A DNA stretch of 17,505 bases, taken from NCBI GenBank assembly GCA_005877965.1, contig VBNP01000091.1, positions 1 through 17,505 of the forward strand, in the 5' to 3' direction. Below the pieces are notes generated by a model. That model was not told the DNA's origin, searched no databases, and worked only from the letters and a program-made list of their open reading frames with translations. The position numbers and the translations under genes were made by a program. This DNA comes from Gammaproteobacteria bacterium. GTDB taxonomy: Bacteria > Pseudomonadota > Gammaproteobacteria > Steroidobacterales > Steroidobacteraceae. The first letter of the stretch is position 1. Each line of letters starts with the position of its first letter. Positions 8,075 through 16,385 of this stretch are shown one piece after another.

Positions 8075-8103
8075 CTGACATCGCTCCCCGGCACGGCTAG
8101 CAT
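8075..8103 (+). promoter_or_regulatory. Predicted sigma70-type promoter of sbp
   Basis: CTGACA at 8075-8080 (5 of 6 to the -35 consensus) is followed by a 17-base spacer and TAGCAT at 8098-8103 (4 of 6 to the -10 consensus). Transcription is expected near 8110, which coincides with the second of two tandem GTG codons at the start of sbp. The -35, spacer, -10 and start-codon distances closely match those of the cysA promoter. Confidence 0.6.
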
Positions 8104-8106
8104 GCC

Positions 8107-9147
8107 GTGGTGCCAAGAGCCTCCCCTGTGCGATGCGCGGCGGCCTGTCTCGCGCTGTGTGCTCTCGCTCTCCTGCTCGCGTCCTGCCGGGGCGGGTCCG
8201 AGTCCGCGCCTGCGACTCGCGTGACGCTGCTGAACGTCTCCTACGACCCCACACGCGAGTTGTACGTGGATTTCAACGCCGCCTTTGCCAGCTACTGGAA
8301 GGCGAAGCGCGGCCAGGACGTACGTGTTGATCAGTCACACGGCGGCTCGGGCAAGCAGGCGCGTTCGGTGATCGACGGGCTCGCCGCGGATGTGGTGACG
8401 CTCGCGCTGGCCGCCGACATCGATGCGATCGCCGCTGACGCAAAGCTGCTGCCGCTGAACTGGCAGACGCTGCTGCCGGATGACAGCTCACCCTATACCT
8501 CCACCATCGTCCTGCTGGTCCGCAACGGCAACCCGAAAGGCATTCACGACTGGGGCGATCTCGTGCGCGCCGGGGTGTCGGTCATCACGCCCAACCCCAA
8601 GACCTCGGGCGGCGCCCGCTGGAACTATCTGGCTGCCTGGGCCTGGGCCCGCGCGCAGCCGGGGGGCGACGAGCTGAGCGCGCGGCAGTTCGTGCGACGG
8701 CTCTACCAGAACGTGCCGGTGCTCGACACCGGCGCTCGCGGCTCGACGACCACGTTCGTGCAGCGCGGACTCGGGGATGTGCTGGTGACCTGGGAGAACG
8801 AGGCATTGCTCGCGGTGCGCGCACTCGGCGCGGACAAGCTCCAGATCGTGGTGCCCTCGGTGAGCATTCTCGCCGAGCCGCCGGTGGCGGTGGTCGACAA
8901 GGTGGCCCTGCGACGCGGCACGCGCGAGGTGGCGATGGCATACCTCGGGTATCTGTACAGCAAGGAAGGGCAGGAGATCGTCGCGCGCCACGGCTACCGG
9001 CCGCGCGATCCCGAGGTGGCCGCGCGCTATGCAGCGCGCTTCCCGCCCCTCAAGCTCGCCACGATTGCCGACTTTGGCGGCTGGGCGCAGGTGCAGCGCA
9101 CGCACTTCAGCGACGGCGGCGTGTTCGATCAGATCTCCGCCCGCTAG
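8107..9147 (+). CDS. sbp: Sulfate-binding protein Sbp, predicted lipoprotein
   Basis: Sbp captures sulfate in the periplasm and delivers it to the CysT/CysW/CysA importer. The 346-residue product closely matches E. coli Sbp through the mature part: LLNVSYDPTRELY near 41-53, QSHGGSGKQA, ADVVTLALA, PYTSTIVLLVRNGNPK, VITPNPKTSGGARWNYLAAW, LDTGARGSTTTFVQRG, WENEALL, YLYSKEGQEI and a terminal GGVFDQISAR. The signal sequence ends in the lipobox LASC with Cys27, so this is a predicted lipoprotein, whereas the E. coli protein is soluble. The start is GTG: 8107 and 8110 are tandem, and 8128 is a third option that would leave an 18-base leader holding AAGAG and still keep the lipobox. The gene is 43 bases after lipB but has its own promoter, and it faces the operon that encodes the rest of the transporter. 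Thiosulfate may also be bound. Confidence 0.95.
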   Translation: MVPRASPVRCAAACLALCALALLLASCRGGSESAPATRVTLLNVSYDPTRELYVDFNAAFASYWKAKRGQDVRVDQSHGGSGKQARSVIDGLAADVVTLALAADIDAIAADAKLLPLNWQTLLPDDSSPYTSTIVLLVRNGNPKGIHDWGDLVRAGVSVITPNPKTSGGARWNYLAAWAWARAQPGGDELSARQFVRRLYQNVPVLDTGARGSTTTFVQRGLGDVLVTWENEALLAVRALGADKLQIVVPSVSILAEPPVAVVDKVALRRGTREVAMAYLGYLYSKEGQEIVARHGYRPRDPEVAARYAARFPPLKLATIADFGGWAQVQRTHFSDGGVFDQISAR

Positions 9148-9163
9148 AGAGCCGCGCCCCGCC

Positions 9164-9835
9164 TCATTCGACCAGCAGCTTGTAACCCGCGGCGGCGGTG
9201 CGCAGCAGCGCCGGCGCCGCCGGATCCGCCTCGATCTTCTGCCGCAGCCGGTGCACCAGCTGCTTCAGGAGCTGCCGGTCACCCCCGCTGCGATGTCCCC
9301 ACACCTGCACCAGCAGCCGATCAGAGCTCACCGTGTGGCCGGCATTCGCCAGCAGCATCTGCAGCAGCCGCAGCTCGAGCTTCGTGAGGCGCACCGGGTC
9401 GGCGCGGCCGATGCTCACGGTGTGCTCCTGGAGATCGAGGGCCACGCGTCCGGCGGTGAGCGGGGTGGCGTTTGCCATGCCCGCCCGGCGCAGCAGCGCC
9501 TTGATCCGCGCCAGGAGCGTGCGCGGGCTGAACGGCTTGGTGAGATAGTCGTCGGCGCCGAGCCCGAGCGCGCGCACCAGATCCTCCTCCTCGCCGCGCA
9601 CGGTCAGCATCATCACCGGGATCCGCGAGCGCTTGCGGATCGCCTCGCAGACCTGGAAACCGGAGAGGCCCGGCATGTTGATGTCGAGCACCACCAGGTC
9701 CGGGGATTCCTCCTCGAAGCCACGCACGGCGGAGGGCCCGTCGCCCGCCTTGAGCACCAGATAGCCCGATTGCGTCAGCGTGAAGGCAATGAGATCGCGC
9801 AGATCCGCGTCATCGTCCGCCACCAGCACTTTCAT
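9164..9835 (-). CDS. OmpR/PhoB-family response regulator of the sulfate-uptake locus
   Basis: The 223-residue product is a DNA-binding response regulator. The receiver domain (1-117) has the acidic pocket DDDA at 7-10, phospho-acceptor Asp51 in LVVLDINMPG, Thr78 in MLTVRG and Lys100 in LTKPFSP. The C-terminal winged helix (about 128-223) reads LTKLELRLLQML near 150-161, HTVSSDRLLVQVWG at 167-180, a recognition-helix stretch LLKQLVHRLRQKIE near 189-202, and the closing AAGYKLLVE. The frame is open upstream inside the kinase gene, but the ATG at 9835 gives the canonical MKVLVADDD start and a 4-base overlap with the kinase stop. It is the last gene of the cysA operon and the only DNA-binding regulator in the window, hence the natural candidate for the 11-base-pitch boxes at the sbp and cysA promoters. 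I cannot name it from a characterised orthologue. Confidence 0.93.
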   Translation of the reverse strand: MKVLVADDDADLRDLIAFTLTQSGYLVLKAGDGPSAVRGFEEESPDLVVLDINMPGLSGFQVCEAIRKRSRIPVMMLTVRGEEEDLVRALGLGADDYLTKPFSPRTLLARIKALLRRAGMANATPLTAGRVALDLQEHTVSIGRADPVRLTKLELRLLQMLLANAGHTVSSDRLLVQVWGHRSGGDRQLLKQLVHRLRQKIEADPAAPALLRTAAAGYKLLVE

Positions 9836-11934
9836 GCGCCGTCCTCCGCCGGCAGCGTCAGGGTGAAGCGCGTGCGGCCCGCCGCGGTGCGTTCGAAGGC
9901 GACGCTGCCCGAATGCCGGTCGATGATCGACTTCACGAGCCACAGACCGAGTCCGAGCCCCGCCGCCTCCGGTTCCGCGCCGCCGCCGCGCCGGAAGCGT
10001 GCGAACAGCGCCTCGCCGTCGCTCGCCGCCGGACCCGGGCCTTCATCCTCCACCCAGGCGAGCACCTGTCCCGGGCGCGCCTCGGCGCCGATGCGCACGG
10101 TGCTGTCCTCGGGCGCGAACTTGTTGGCGTTGGCGAGCAGGTTGACAAACACCTGGGTGAGGCGCGGCTTGTCGCCCGCCACCAGCGGCAAATCGTCGGG
10201 CAGGCTGACCGCGAGGGTCTGGCGCCGCTGCGCCAGGAGCGAGCGTACCAGGGCGCGCGCGTCCTCCACCACCTCGGCGAGCGCCACGCTCTGCCGGCGG
10301 ATGCCGAGCTGTCCGGACTCGATGCGCACGCTCTCGAGCAGGTTGTCGATGAGCTGTGTCAGACGCAGCGTGCCACGCTCGAGCGAGGTCACCAGCTCCT
10401 TCTGCTGCGCCGCCGGCAGTTGCTCCAGACCCGCGAGCAGCAGCTCGATCGAGGCCAGCTGTGCGGCGAGCGGGGTGCGGAACTCGTGCGAGATGTTGGC
10501 GAGCACCGAGTCGCGCGCGCGGCGAACCGCCTCGAGCTCGGTCTCGTCGCGGATCACCTGTACCTGCAGGTCATCGACCTGGGCGGAGCTGGTGATCACC
10601 GCGGTGCGCGGCTCGCCGGGCGCCGCACCGAGGTGCTCGACGGCCTTGGCACTGCCGGCGCTGCGTGCCTGCAGGATCGGGCAGCGGAAATCGCAGGGGC
10701 GGCGGCCGTCTTCGTTACGCGGCTGCAGCACGTCGCCGCAGAAACGGCCCACCGCTTGGCTTGGCGTCACAGCGAGCAGTCGCGCGGCCTGCGGATTGAG
10801 GTAGCGGATGATCCGGTTCCTGTCGACCGCGTATACCCCTTCGACGATGCCGCTGAGCACCGCCTGCGCCTCCGCCTCGCGCCGCCGCAGCGTGCTGGTG
10901 AGGTCGATGAGGTTGCGCCGCATGGTCTCCATGGTGCGCGCCAGGGCACCGACCTCCGCAGCCCCGCCCGGCGGAATCGAGGCGGAGAAGTCCCCCGCGC
11001 CGAGGCGCGTGGCGGCGGCGGTGAGCGCGCGCACCGGGCCGGCGACCAGCTCGCCGAGGATCAGGCCGGCGAGCACCGCGAGCGCGCCGAGGATCAGCGC
11101 GGTCACCAGGAGCTTGCGCACCAGGTGGCGGGTGGGCGTGTCGACCGCGCTGGTCGGCAGCAGCGCCTCGATGAGCGCGATCGCCTCGCCGCTGGAGGCG
11201 AATACCGGTGCGGCGCACGCATACACATCCTGCGGGTCGATGCGCTGCACCGCGGAGTGCCCGTCGGCGAGCGCCGCGGAGTACAGCGGCGTGAACGCGG
11301 TCACCGGGCCGCTGGTGTAGGCGCGGTAGTCGATCAGCCTGATCTCCGCTCCTACCTGTGCACTCAGGGCACGCCCCAGCTTCTGGTCGAGGCGCCGCAC
11401 CACGTACACGCTCATGCCCGCCGCGCCGAGTGCGGCGCGGGCGCCGAGCAGCGGCACGCGCTCGGTCGCGGGCAGCGCCATGAAGGTCGCGCTCTGTTCG
11501 GCGCTGGCGGTGAGAATCTGCTGCCAGTCGAGCGCCGGGCCTGAAACGGCGACCACGCTCTTGCCGGAGAGCACCGCGCAGGCGTCCACGCCGCTCGCCT
11601 CGCACGAGCGCCGCAGGAGCGGCGGGAGCGCGTCGCTCTGTCCTTCGGCCGTCAGGCGCTGCAGCGTCGGACGGTCGGCGAGCGCGCGCGCTGTGGCGAG
11701 CGCGTCCTCGCCCATGCGCCGCAGGTCCTCGCGCGCGGTGGTGGCGGCGAGCTGCACGCGCGCCTTGCCCTGTTCGTCCGCGAGGGCGCGCAGCATGCCG
11801 CTGGCGTACCAGGAAATGCCGCCGCCCACCAGCAGCACCAGGCCCAGGTGGATCACCACCAGCCACCAGCCCAGGCTGGTCCTCGCCGGGTCCGGCCACA
11901 GCGAGCTCCACAGGTGTGCAAGACGCGCCCGCAT
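9832..11934 (-). CDS. Membrane sensor histidine kinase (periplasmic sensor-HAMP-PAS-HisKA-HATPase)
   Basis: The 700-residue kinase is the partner of the response regulator that overlaps its stop by four bases. In order: transmembrane segment 22-43; a periplasmic region of about 230 residues (44-273), Cache-like in pattern (VYVVRRLDQKLGRAL near 176-190) with Cys111, Cys119 and Cys240; second transmembrane segment 274-297; HAMP about 298-350; PAS about 355-465; HisKA with phospho-acceptor His483 in NISHEFRTPLA; and HATPase with N-box NLLANANKF at 598-606, DEGPGP at 630-635 and GLGLGLWLVKS at 659-669. The PAS holds a cysteine cluster (Cys399, 414, 418; PCDFRCPI at 413-420). The ATG at 11934 lies 5 bases after the cysW stop; the longer open frame runs through cysW and is not coding. 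A kinase inside a sulfate-transporter operon suggests it senses sulfur status, oxidation state or the transporter itself, which is inference. Confidence 0.93.
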   Translation of the reverse strand: MRARLAHLWSSLWPDPARTSLGWWLVVIHLGLVLLVGGGISWYASGMLRALADEQGKARVQLAATTAREDLRRMGEDALATARALADRPTLQRLTAEGQSDALPPLLRRSCEASGVDACAVLSGKSVVAVSGPALDWQQILTASAEQSATFMALPATERVPLLGARAALGAAGMSVYVVRRLDQKLGRALSAQVGAEIRLIDYRAYTSGPVTAFTPLYSAALADGHSAVQRIDPQDVYACAAPVFASSGEAIALIEALLPTSAVDTPTRHLVRKLLVTALILGALAVLAGLILGELVAGPVRALTAAATRLGAGDFSASIPPGGAAEVGALARTMETMRRNLIDLTSTLRRREAEAQAVLSGIVEGVYAVDRNRIIRYLNPQAARLLAVTPSQAVGRFCGDVLQPRNEDGRRPCDFRCPILQARSAGSAKAVEHLGAAPGEPRTAVITSSAQVDDLQVQVIRDETELEAVRRARDSVLANISHEFRTPLAAQLASIELLLAGLEQLPAAQQKELVTSLERGTLRLTQLIDNLLESVRIESGQLGIRRQSVALAEVVEDARALVRSLLAQRRQTLAVSLPDDLPLVAGDKPRLTQVFVNLLANANKFAPEDSTVRIGAEARPGQVLAWVEDEGPGPAASDGEALFARFRRGGGAEPEAAGLGLGLWLVKSIIDRHSGSVAFERTAAGRTRFTLTLPAEDGA

Positions 11935-11939
11935 GGCCG

Positions 11940-12806
11940 TCAGCGGCGCCGATAACCGGTGCGCTCGACCAGGGTCTTGACCACGAGCGTCAGGGCCGCG
12001 AGCAGGGTGAGGAGCGAGGCGACGGCGAACGCGCCTACGAAGTTGTATTCGTTGTAGAGAATCTCGATGTGCAGCGGCATGGTGTTGGTCAGGCCGCGGA
12101 TGTGTCCGGACACCACCGACACCGCGCCGAACTCGCCCATGGCGCGCGCGTTGCACAGCACCACGCCATACAGCAGGCCCCAGCGGATCTTCGGCAGCGT
12201 AACGCGGAAGAAGGTCATCCAGCCACCTGCCCCGAGCGTGATGGCGGCCTCTTCCTCGTCGTTGCCGAGCTGCTGCATGAGCGGGATCAGCTCGCGCGCC
12301 ACGTAGGGAAACGTCACGAACATGGTGGCCAGCATGATGCCCGGCAGCGCGAAGATGATGCTGAGGTCGTGCTCGCGCAGCCACACGCCGAACCAGCCGT
12401 GCAGGCCGAACAGCAGCACGAAGATCATGCCCGAGATCACCGGCGAGATCGCCAGCGGCAGGTCGATGAGCGTGATCAGAATGCTCTTGCCGCGGAACTC
12501 GAACTTGGCGATCGCCCAGGCGGCGGCGAGTCCGAACATGGTGTTGATCGGCACCACCACCAGTGCCGTGGTGAGCGTCAGGCGCACGGCAGCCGCGGTG
12601 TCCGGGTTGGCGAAGCTGTGCAGGTAGGCCTGCAGCCCCCGCTCGAGCGCCGTGACGAACACGGTCACGAGCGGCGCGAGCAGTACCGCGGCCAGGAACG
12701 TCAGCGACACCGCGATGAAGAGCCACCGCACCAGGGAGTGCAGCCGGGTGTGCTGTCCGGGTCGCGTGGCGTCGCCGGCGAGCGCGGCAGGCAGCGCCGC
12801 GGCCAT
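11940..12806 (-). CDS. cysW: Sulfate/thiosulfate ABC transporter permease CysW
   Basis: CysW is one of two inner-membrane subunits of the sulfate importer. The 288-residue product starts with a short cytoplasmic tail, then a first transmembrane segment at about 28-52. The family pattern follows: NTMFGLAAAWAIAKFEFRGK near 88-107, DLPLAISPVISG near 115-126, and the cytoplasmic EAA loop EEAAITLGAGGWMTFFRVTLP at 185-205 that docks on the ATPase, followed by ARAMGEFGAVSVVSG near 220-234 and a last hydrophobic segment near 258-280. The ATG at 12806 overlaps the cysT stop by one base (TGATG); a longer open frame inside cysT was rejected. Downstream, the kinase begins 5 bases after the stop, so the sensor is tightly tied to the permease. 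Confidence 0.96.
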   Translation of the reverse strand: MAAALPAALAGDATRPGQHTRLHSLVRWLFIAVSLTFLAAVLLAPLVTVFVTALERGLQAYLHSFANPDTAAAVRLTLTTALVVVPINTMFGLAAAWAIAKFEFRGKSILITLIDLPLAISPVISGMIFVLLFGLHGWFGVWLREHDLSIIFALPGIMLATMFVTFPYVARELIPLMQQLGNDEEEAAITLGAGGWMTFFRVTLPKIRWGLLYGVVLCNARAMGEFGAVSVVSGHIRGLTNTMPLHIEILYNEYNFVGAFAVASLLTLLAALTLVVKTLVERTGYRRR

Positions 12807-13638
12807 CAGTGAGCCGCCTTGACGTGCCGGCGACGGCCCCACGCCTGCAGCAGGTTGATGGCGAGCAGCACGACGAAGGAGATGCCGAGCATCACCACCC
12901 CCAGGGCCGCGGCGCCGTGGTAGTCGAACTCCTCGAGATGGATGACGATGAGGAGCGGGGTGATCTCGGTCTTCATCGGCAGGTTGCCGGCGATGAAAAT
13001 GACCGAACCGTACTCTCCGAGCGCGCGCGCGAACGCCAGCGTGAAGCCGGTCAGCAGCGCCGGCAGCACCGTCGGCAGGATGATGCGGCGGAATACGTAC
13101 AGACGGCCCGCACCGAGGGTCTCGGCCGCCTCCTCCAGATCACGCTGCACCTCCAGCAGCGCCGGCTGCACGGCGCGAACCGCGAACGGCATGCTGATCA
13201 GCGTCAGCGCGAGCGTCACGCCCAGCCAGGTGTACGCGACTTTCACGCCCCAGGGCTCCAGGTAGCGCCCGATCCAGCCGTTCTGCGCAAACACCGAGGT
13301 GAGCGCTATACCTGAAACCGCAGTGGGCAGCGCGAAGGGCATATCGATGAGCGCGTCGATGAGCCCTCTGCCCGGAAACTCGTACCGCACCAGGGTCCAG
13401 GCGATGATGAAGCCGAATACCAGATTGATGGCAGCGGCCAGGAAGGAGGCGCCGAAGGACAGGCGGTACGAACCGAGCGCCCGCGGACTCAAGACCACGT
13501 GCACGAAGTCGCTCCAGTGCATGGAGGCGGCGGCCAGCGCCAGCGCCGCCAGCGGCAGCAGCACGATGGCGCTGAGGAAAAAAGTGGTGAAGCCGAAAGT
13601 CAGCCCGAAACCGGGCAGGACGCTGGGCTGGCGGAAGC

Positions 13639-13642
<4 letters not shown>
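12806..13642 (-). CDS. cysT: Sulfate/thiosulfate ABC transporter permease CysT (CysU)
   Basis: CysT is the second inner-membrane subunit of the sulfate importer. The 278-residue product has hydrophobic segments near 16-38, 64-86, 100-120, 136-156, 195-215 and 245-267. It has the subfamily pattern INLVFGFIIAWTLVRYEFPG at 72-91, DMPFALPTAVSGIAL at 100-114, an EAA loop EAAETLGAGRLYVFRRIILP at 171-190, and ARALGEYGSVIFIAGN at 205-220. The ATG at 13642 forms a 4-base overlap with the stop of the ATPase gene upstream, which fixes the start; eleven further open codons upstream are within cysA. Here the ATPase gene comes first, whereas in E. coli cysA follows cysW. Confidence 0.96.
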
Positions 13643-15393
<1,751 letters not shown>

Positions 15394-15399
15394 GCGGCG

Positions 15400-15429
15400 A
15401 TGCTAGCGGGGGCGTGACCGGGTCGTCAG
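15400..15429 (-). promoter_or_regulatory. Predicted promoter of the cysA-cysT-cysW-kinase-regulator operon
   Basis: On the minus strand CTGACG (15429-15424) is followed by an 18-base spacer and TAGCAT (15405-15400). The A of the cysA ATG at 15393 is the seventh base after the -10, so transcription may start at or next to the start codon. ACTGAC, GCTAGCAT and the distances match the sbp promoter. A better single -10 match, TATAAC at 15467-15462, lies upstream but has no -35 and would put the repeat boxes downstream of the start. Confidence 0.55.
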
Positions 15430-15445
15430 TTTCCACCCGGTAACG
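15413..15445. repeat. Inverted repeat in the cysA promoter
   Basis: Arms of 11 bases at 15413-15423 (CGTGACCGGGT) and 15435-15445 (ACCCGGTAACG) are complementary at 10 of 11 positions, with an 11-base centre. The right arm contains the third direct box; the left arm places a TGACCGG copy in the opposite orientation between the -35 and -10. There is no T run beside it, so it is more likely operator DNA than a terminator. Confidence 0.55.
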
Positions 15446-15465
15446 GGCAGGTGACAAACAGGTTA
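15437..15465 (-). promoter_or_regulatory. Direct-repeat operator upstream of cysA (three 7-base boxes, 11-base pitch)
   Basis: Reading the minus strand, TAACCTG (15465-15459), TCACCTG (15454-15448) and TTACCGG (15443-15437) follow each other with 4-base spacers, an exact 11-base pitch over three copies. The last box starts 14 bases before the -35, exactly as at sbp. This is the layout of OmpR/PhoB-family sites, and that family's regulator is the last gene of this operon, so autoregulation is likely. Binding has not been shown. Confidence 0.68.
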
Positions 15466-15500
15466 TAAGCGCGGCGTCTAGCGTAGCATCAGCAGGCGCA

Positions 15501-16373
15501 TCACCACGGGGTGCCGACGAGCTCGCGTTTGTAGCGCTGCAGCTCCTCGTACACGCGCCGCCAGTGCGGGCCGGGCCTGCCGGTGCCGACAGGGTGGCCG
15601 TCGAGCGAGGTCACCGGCTGCACCTCGCGGGTGGCCGCCGAGATCCACACCTCGTCCGCGGCGCGCAGCTGTGCCTCGCTGATCGGCACCACCCGGCAGT
15701 GTATGGCGGTGCGGGCCGCCAGCTCTTCCACCACGCCGCGCGTGGTGCCCGGCAGGATGCGGCGCGAGTGCGGCGGCATGAGCAGCTCCCCGCCGAGCAC
15801 CACGTGCACGGCGGAAGCGGAGGCTTCGGTGAGCTCGCCATCGCGCAGCAGGATGGTCTCCGCGGCCGCCGCGTCCACGGACAACTGCCGCAGCAGCACG
15901 TTCGCCAGCAGCGCGGTGGACTTGATGTCGCAGCGCGCCCAGCGGCTGTCGGGGGCGGTCACGCACGCGACGCCGCGTTCCAGTACCTCCGCGCCGCTCG
16001 CCGGCAGGGGGGCGCAGAACGCGAACACGGTGCGTGGAATGTGAGGGAGCGGTGCATGCGTGCGCCCCGGCTGCGCGCCGCGGGTCACCTGCCAGTACAC
16101 GTAACAGTCGCCGCCGCCGTTGCGCTCGATGAGCGTGCCGAGGATCGCGCGCCATTCCTCGCGCGTGTGCGGATCCGCCATGCTGATCCCGGCGAGGCTG
16201 CGCGTGAGGCGCTCGGCGTGAGCGGTGAAGCGGAACGGACGTCCGCCGTATACCGGCATGAGCTCGTAGACGGCGTCCGCATACAGGAACCCGCGATCGA
16301 GCGGGGAGATACGCGCCTTGGTAAGCGGCAGGTAGGCGCCGTTCAGGTAGCACAGCGGCAGGGGCTCGGCCAT
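15501..16373 (-). CDS. dat: D-amino-acid transaminase (class IV PLP enzyme)
   Basis: This enzyme moves the amino group between D-alanine and 2-oxoglutarate, giving pyruvate and D-glutamate or the reverse. The 290-residue product is a fold-type IV PLP aminotransferase: YLNGAYLPLTKARISPLDRGF at 9-29, the PLP lysine Lys151 in CDIKSTALLANVL, Glu183 in LTEASASAV, and LPGTTRG at 207-213. QVTRGAQPGRTHAP at 95-108 keeps the Arg and His (104, 106) that in Bacillus D-amino-acid transaminase bind the substrate carboxylate, which favours this over branched-chain aminotransferase or aminodeoxychorismate lyase. The gene starts 12 bases after the dacA stop, so it is co-transcribed with the D-Ala-D-Ala carboxypeptidase that releases its substrate. 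The usual Ser-Asn after the Glu motif is Ser-Ala here. No gene lies in the 107 bases to cysA, which hold the cysA promoter. Confidence 0.88.
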   Translation of the reverse strand: MAEPLPLCYLNGAYLPLTKARISPLDRGFLYADAVYELMPVYGGRPFRFTAHAERLTRSLAGISMADPHTREEWRAILGTLIERNGGGDCYVYWQVTRGAQPGRTHAPLPHIPRTVFAFCAPLPASGAEVLERGVACVTAPDSRWARCDIKSTALLANVLLRQLSVDAAAAETILLRDGELTEASASAVHVVLGGELLMPPHSRRILPGTTRGVVEELAARTAIHCRVVPISEAQLRAADEVWISAATREVQPVTSLDGHPVGTGRPGPHWRRVYEELQRYKRELVGTPW

Positions 16374-16385
16374 GCGCTCAAGGGC

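Noticed and set aside
9836..9943. 36-residue N-terminal extension of the response regulator
   Set aside because: It overlaps the kinase ATPase domain and is not receiver-like; MKVLVADDD at 9835 is the canonical receiver start.
9913..11544. Plus-strand open frame (543 codons) opposite the kinase gene
   Set aside because: Every kinase motif is on the minus strand in the expected order; the antisense product has no domain I can see.
11935..12726. N-terminal extension of the kinase frame over cysW
   Set aside because: The frame is open but the translation is Arg/Ala-rich noise over a clear cysW, and the ATG at 11934 starts a normal membrane kinase N-terminus 5 bases after the cysW stop.
15413..15445. 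Reading the inverted repeat near cysA as an intrinsic terminator of dat
   Set aside because: No T run follows either arm on the relevant strand and the repeat coincides with operator boxes and the core promoter.
15462..15467. TATAAC as the -10 of the cysA promoter
   Set aside because: It is a good single hexamer, but no -35 lies 16-18 bases upstream and the layout shared with sbp supports the downstream TAGCAT. Not fully excluded; it could be a second start.
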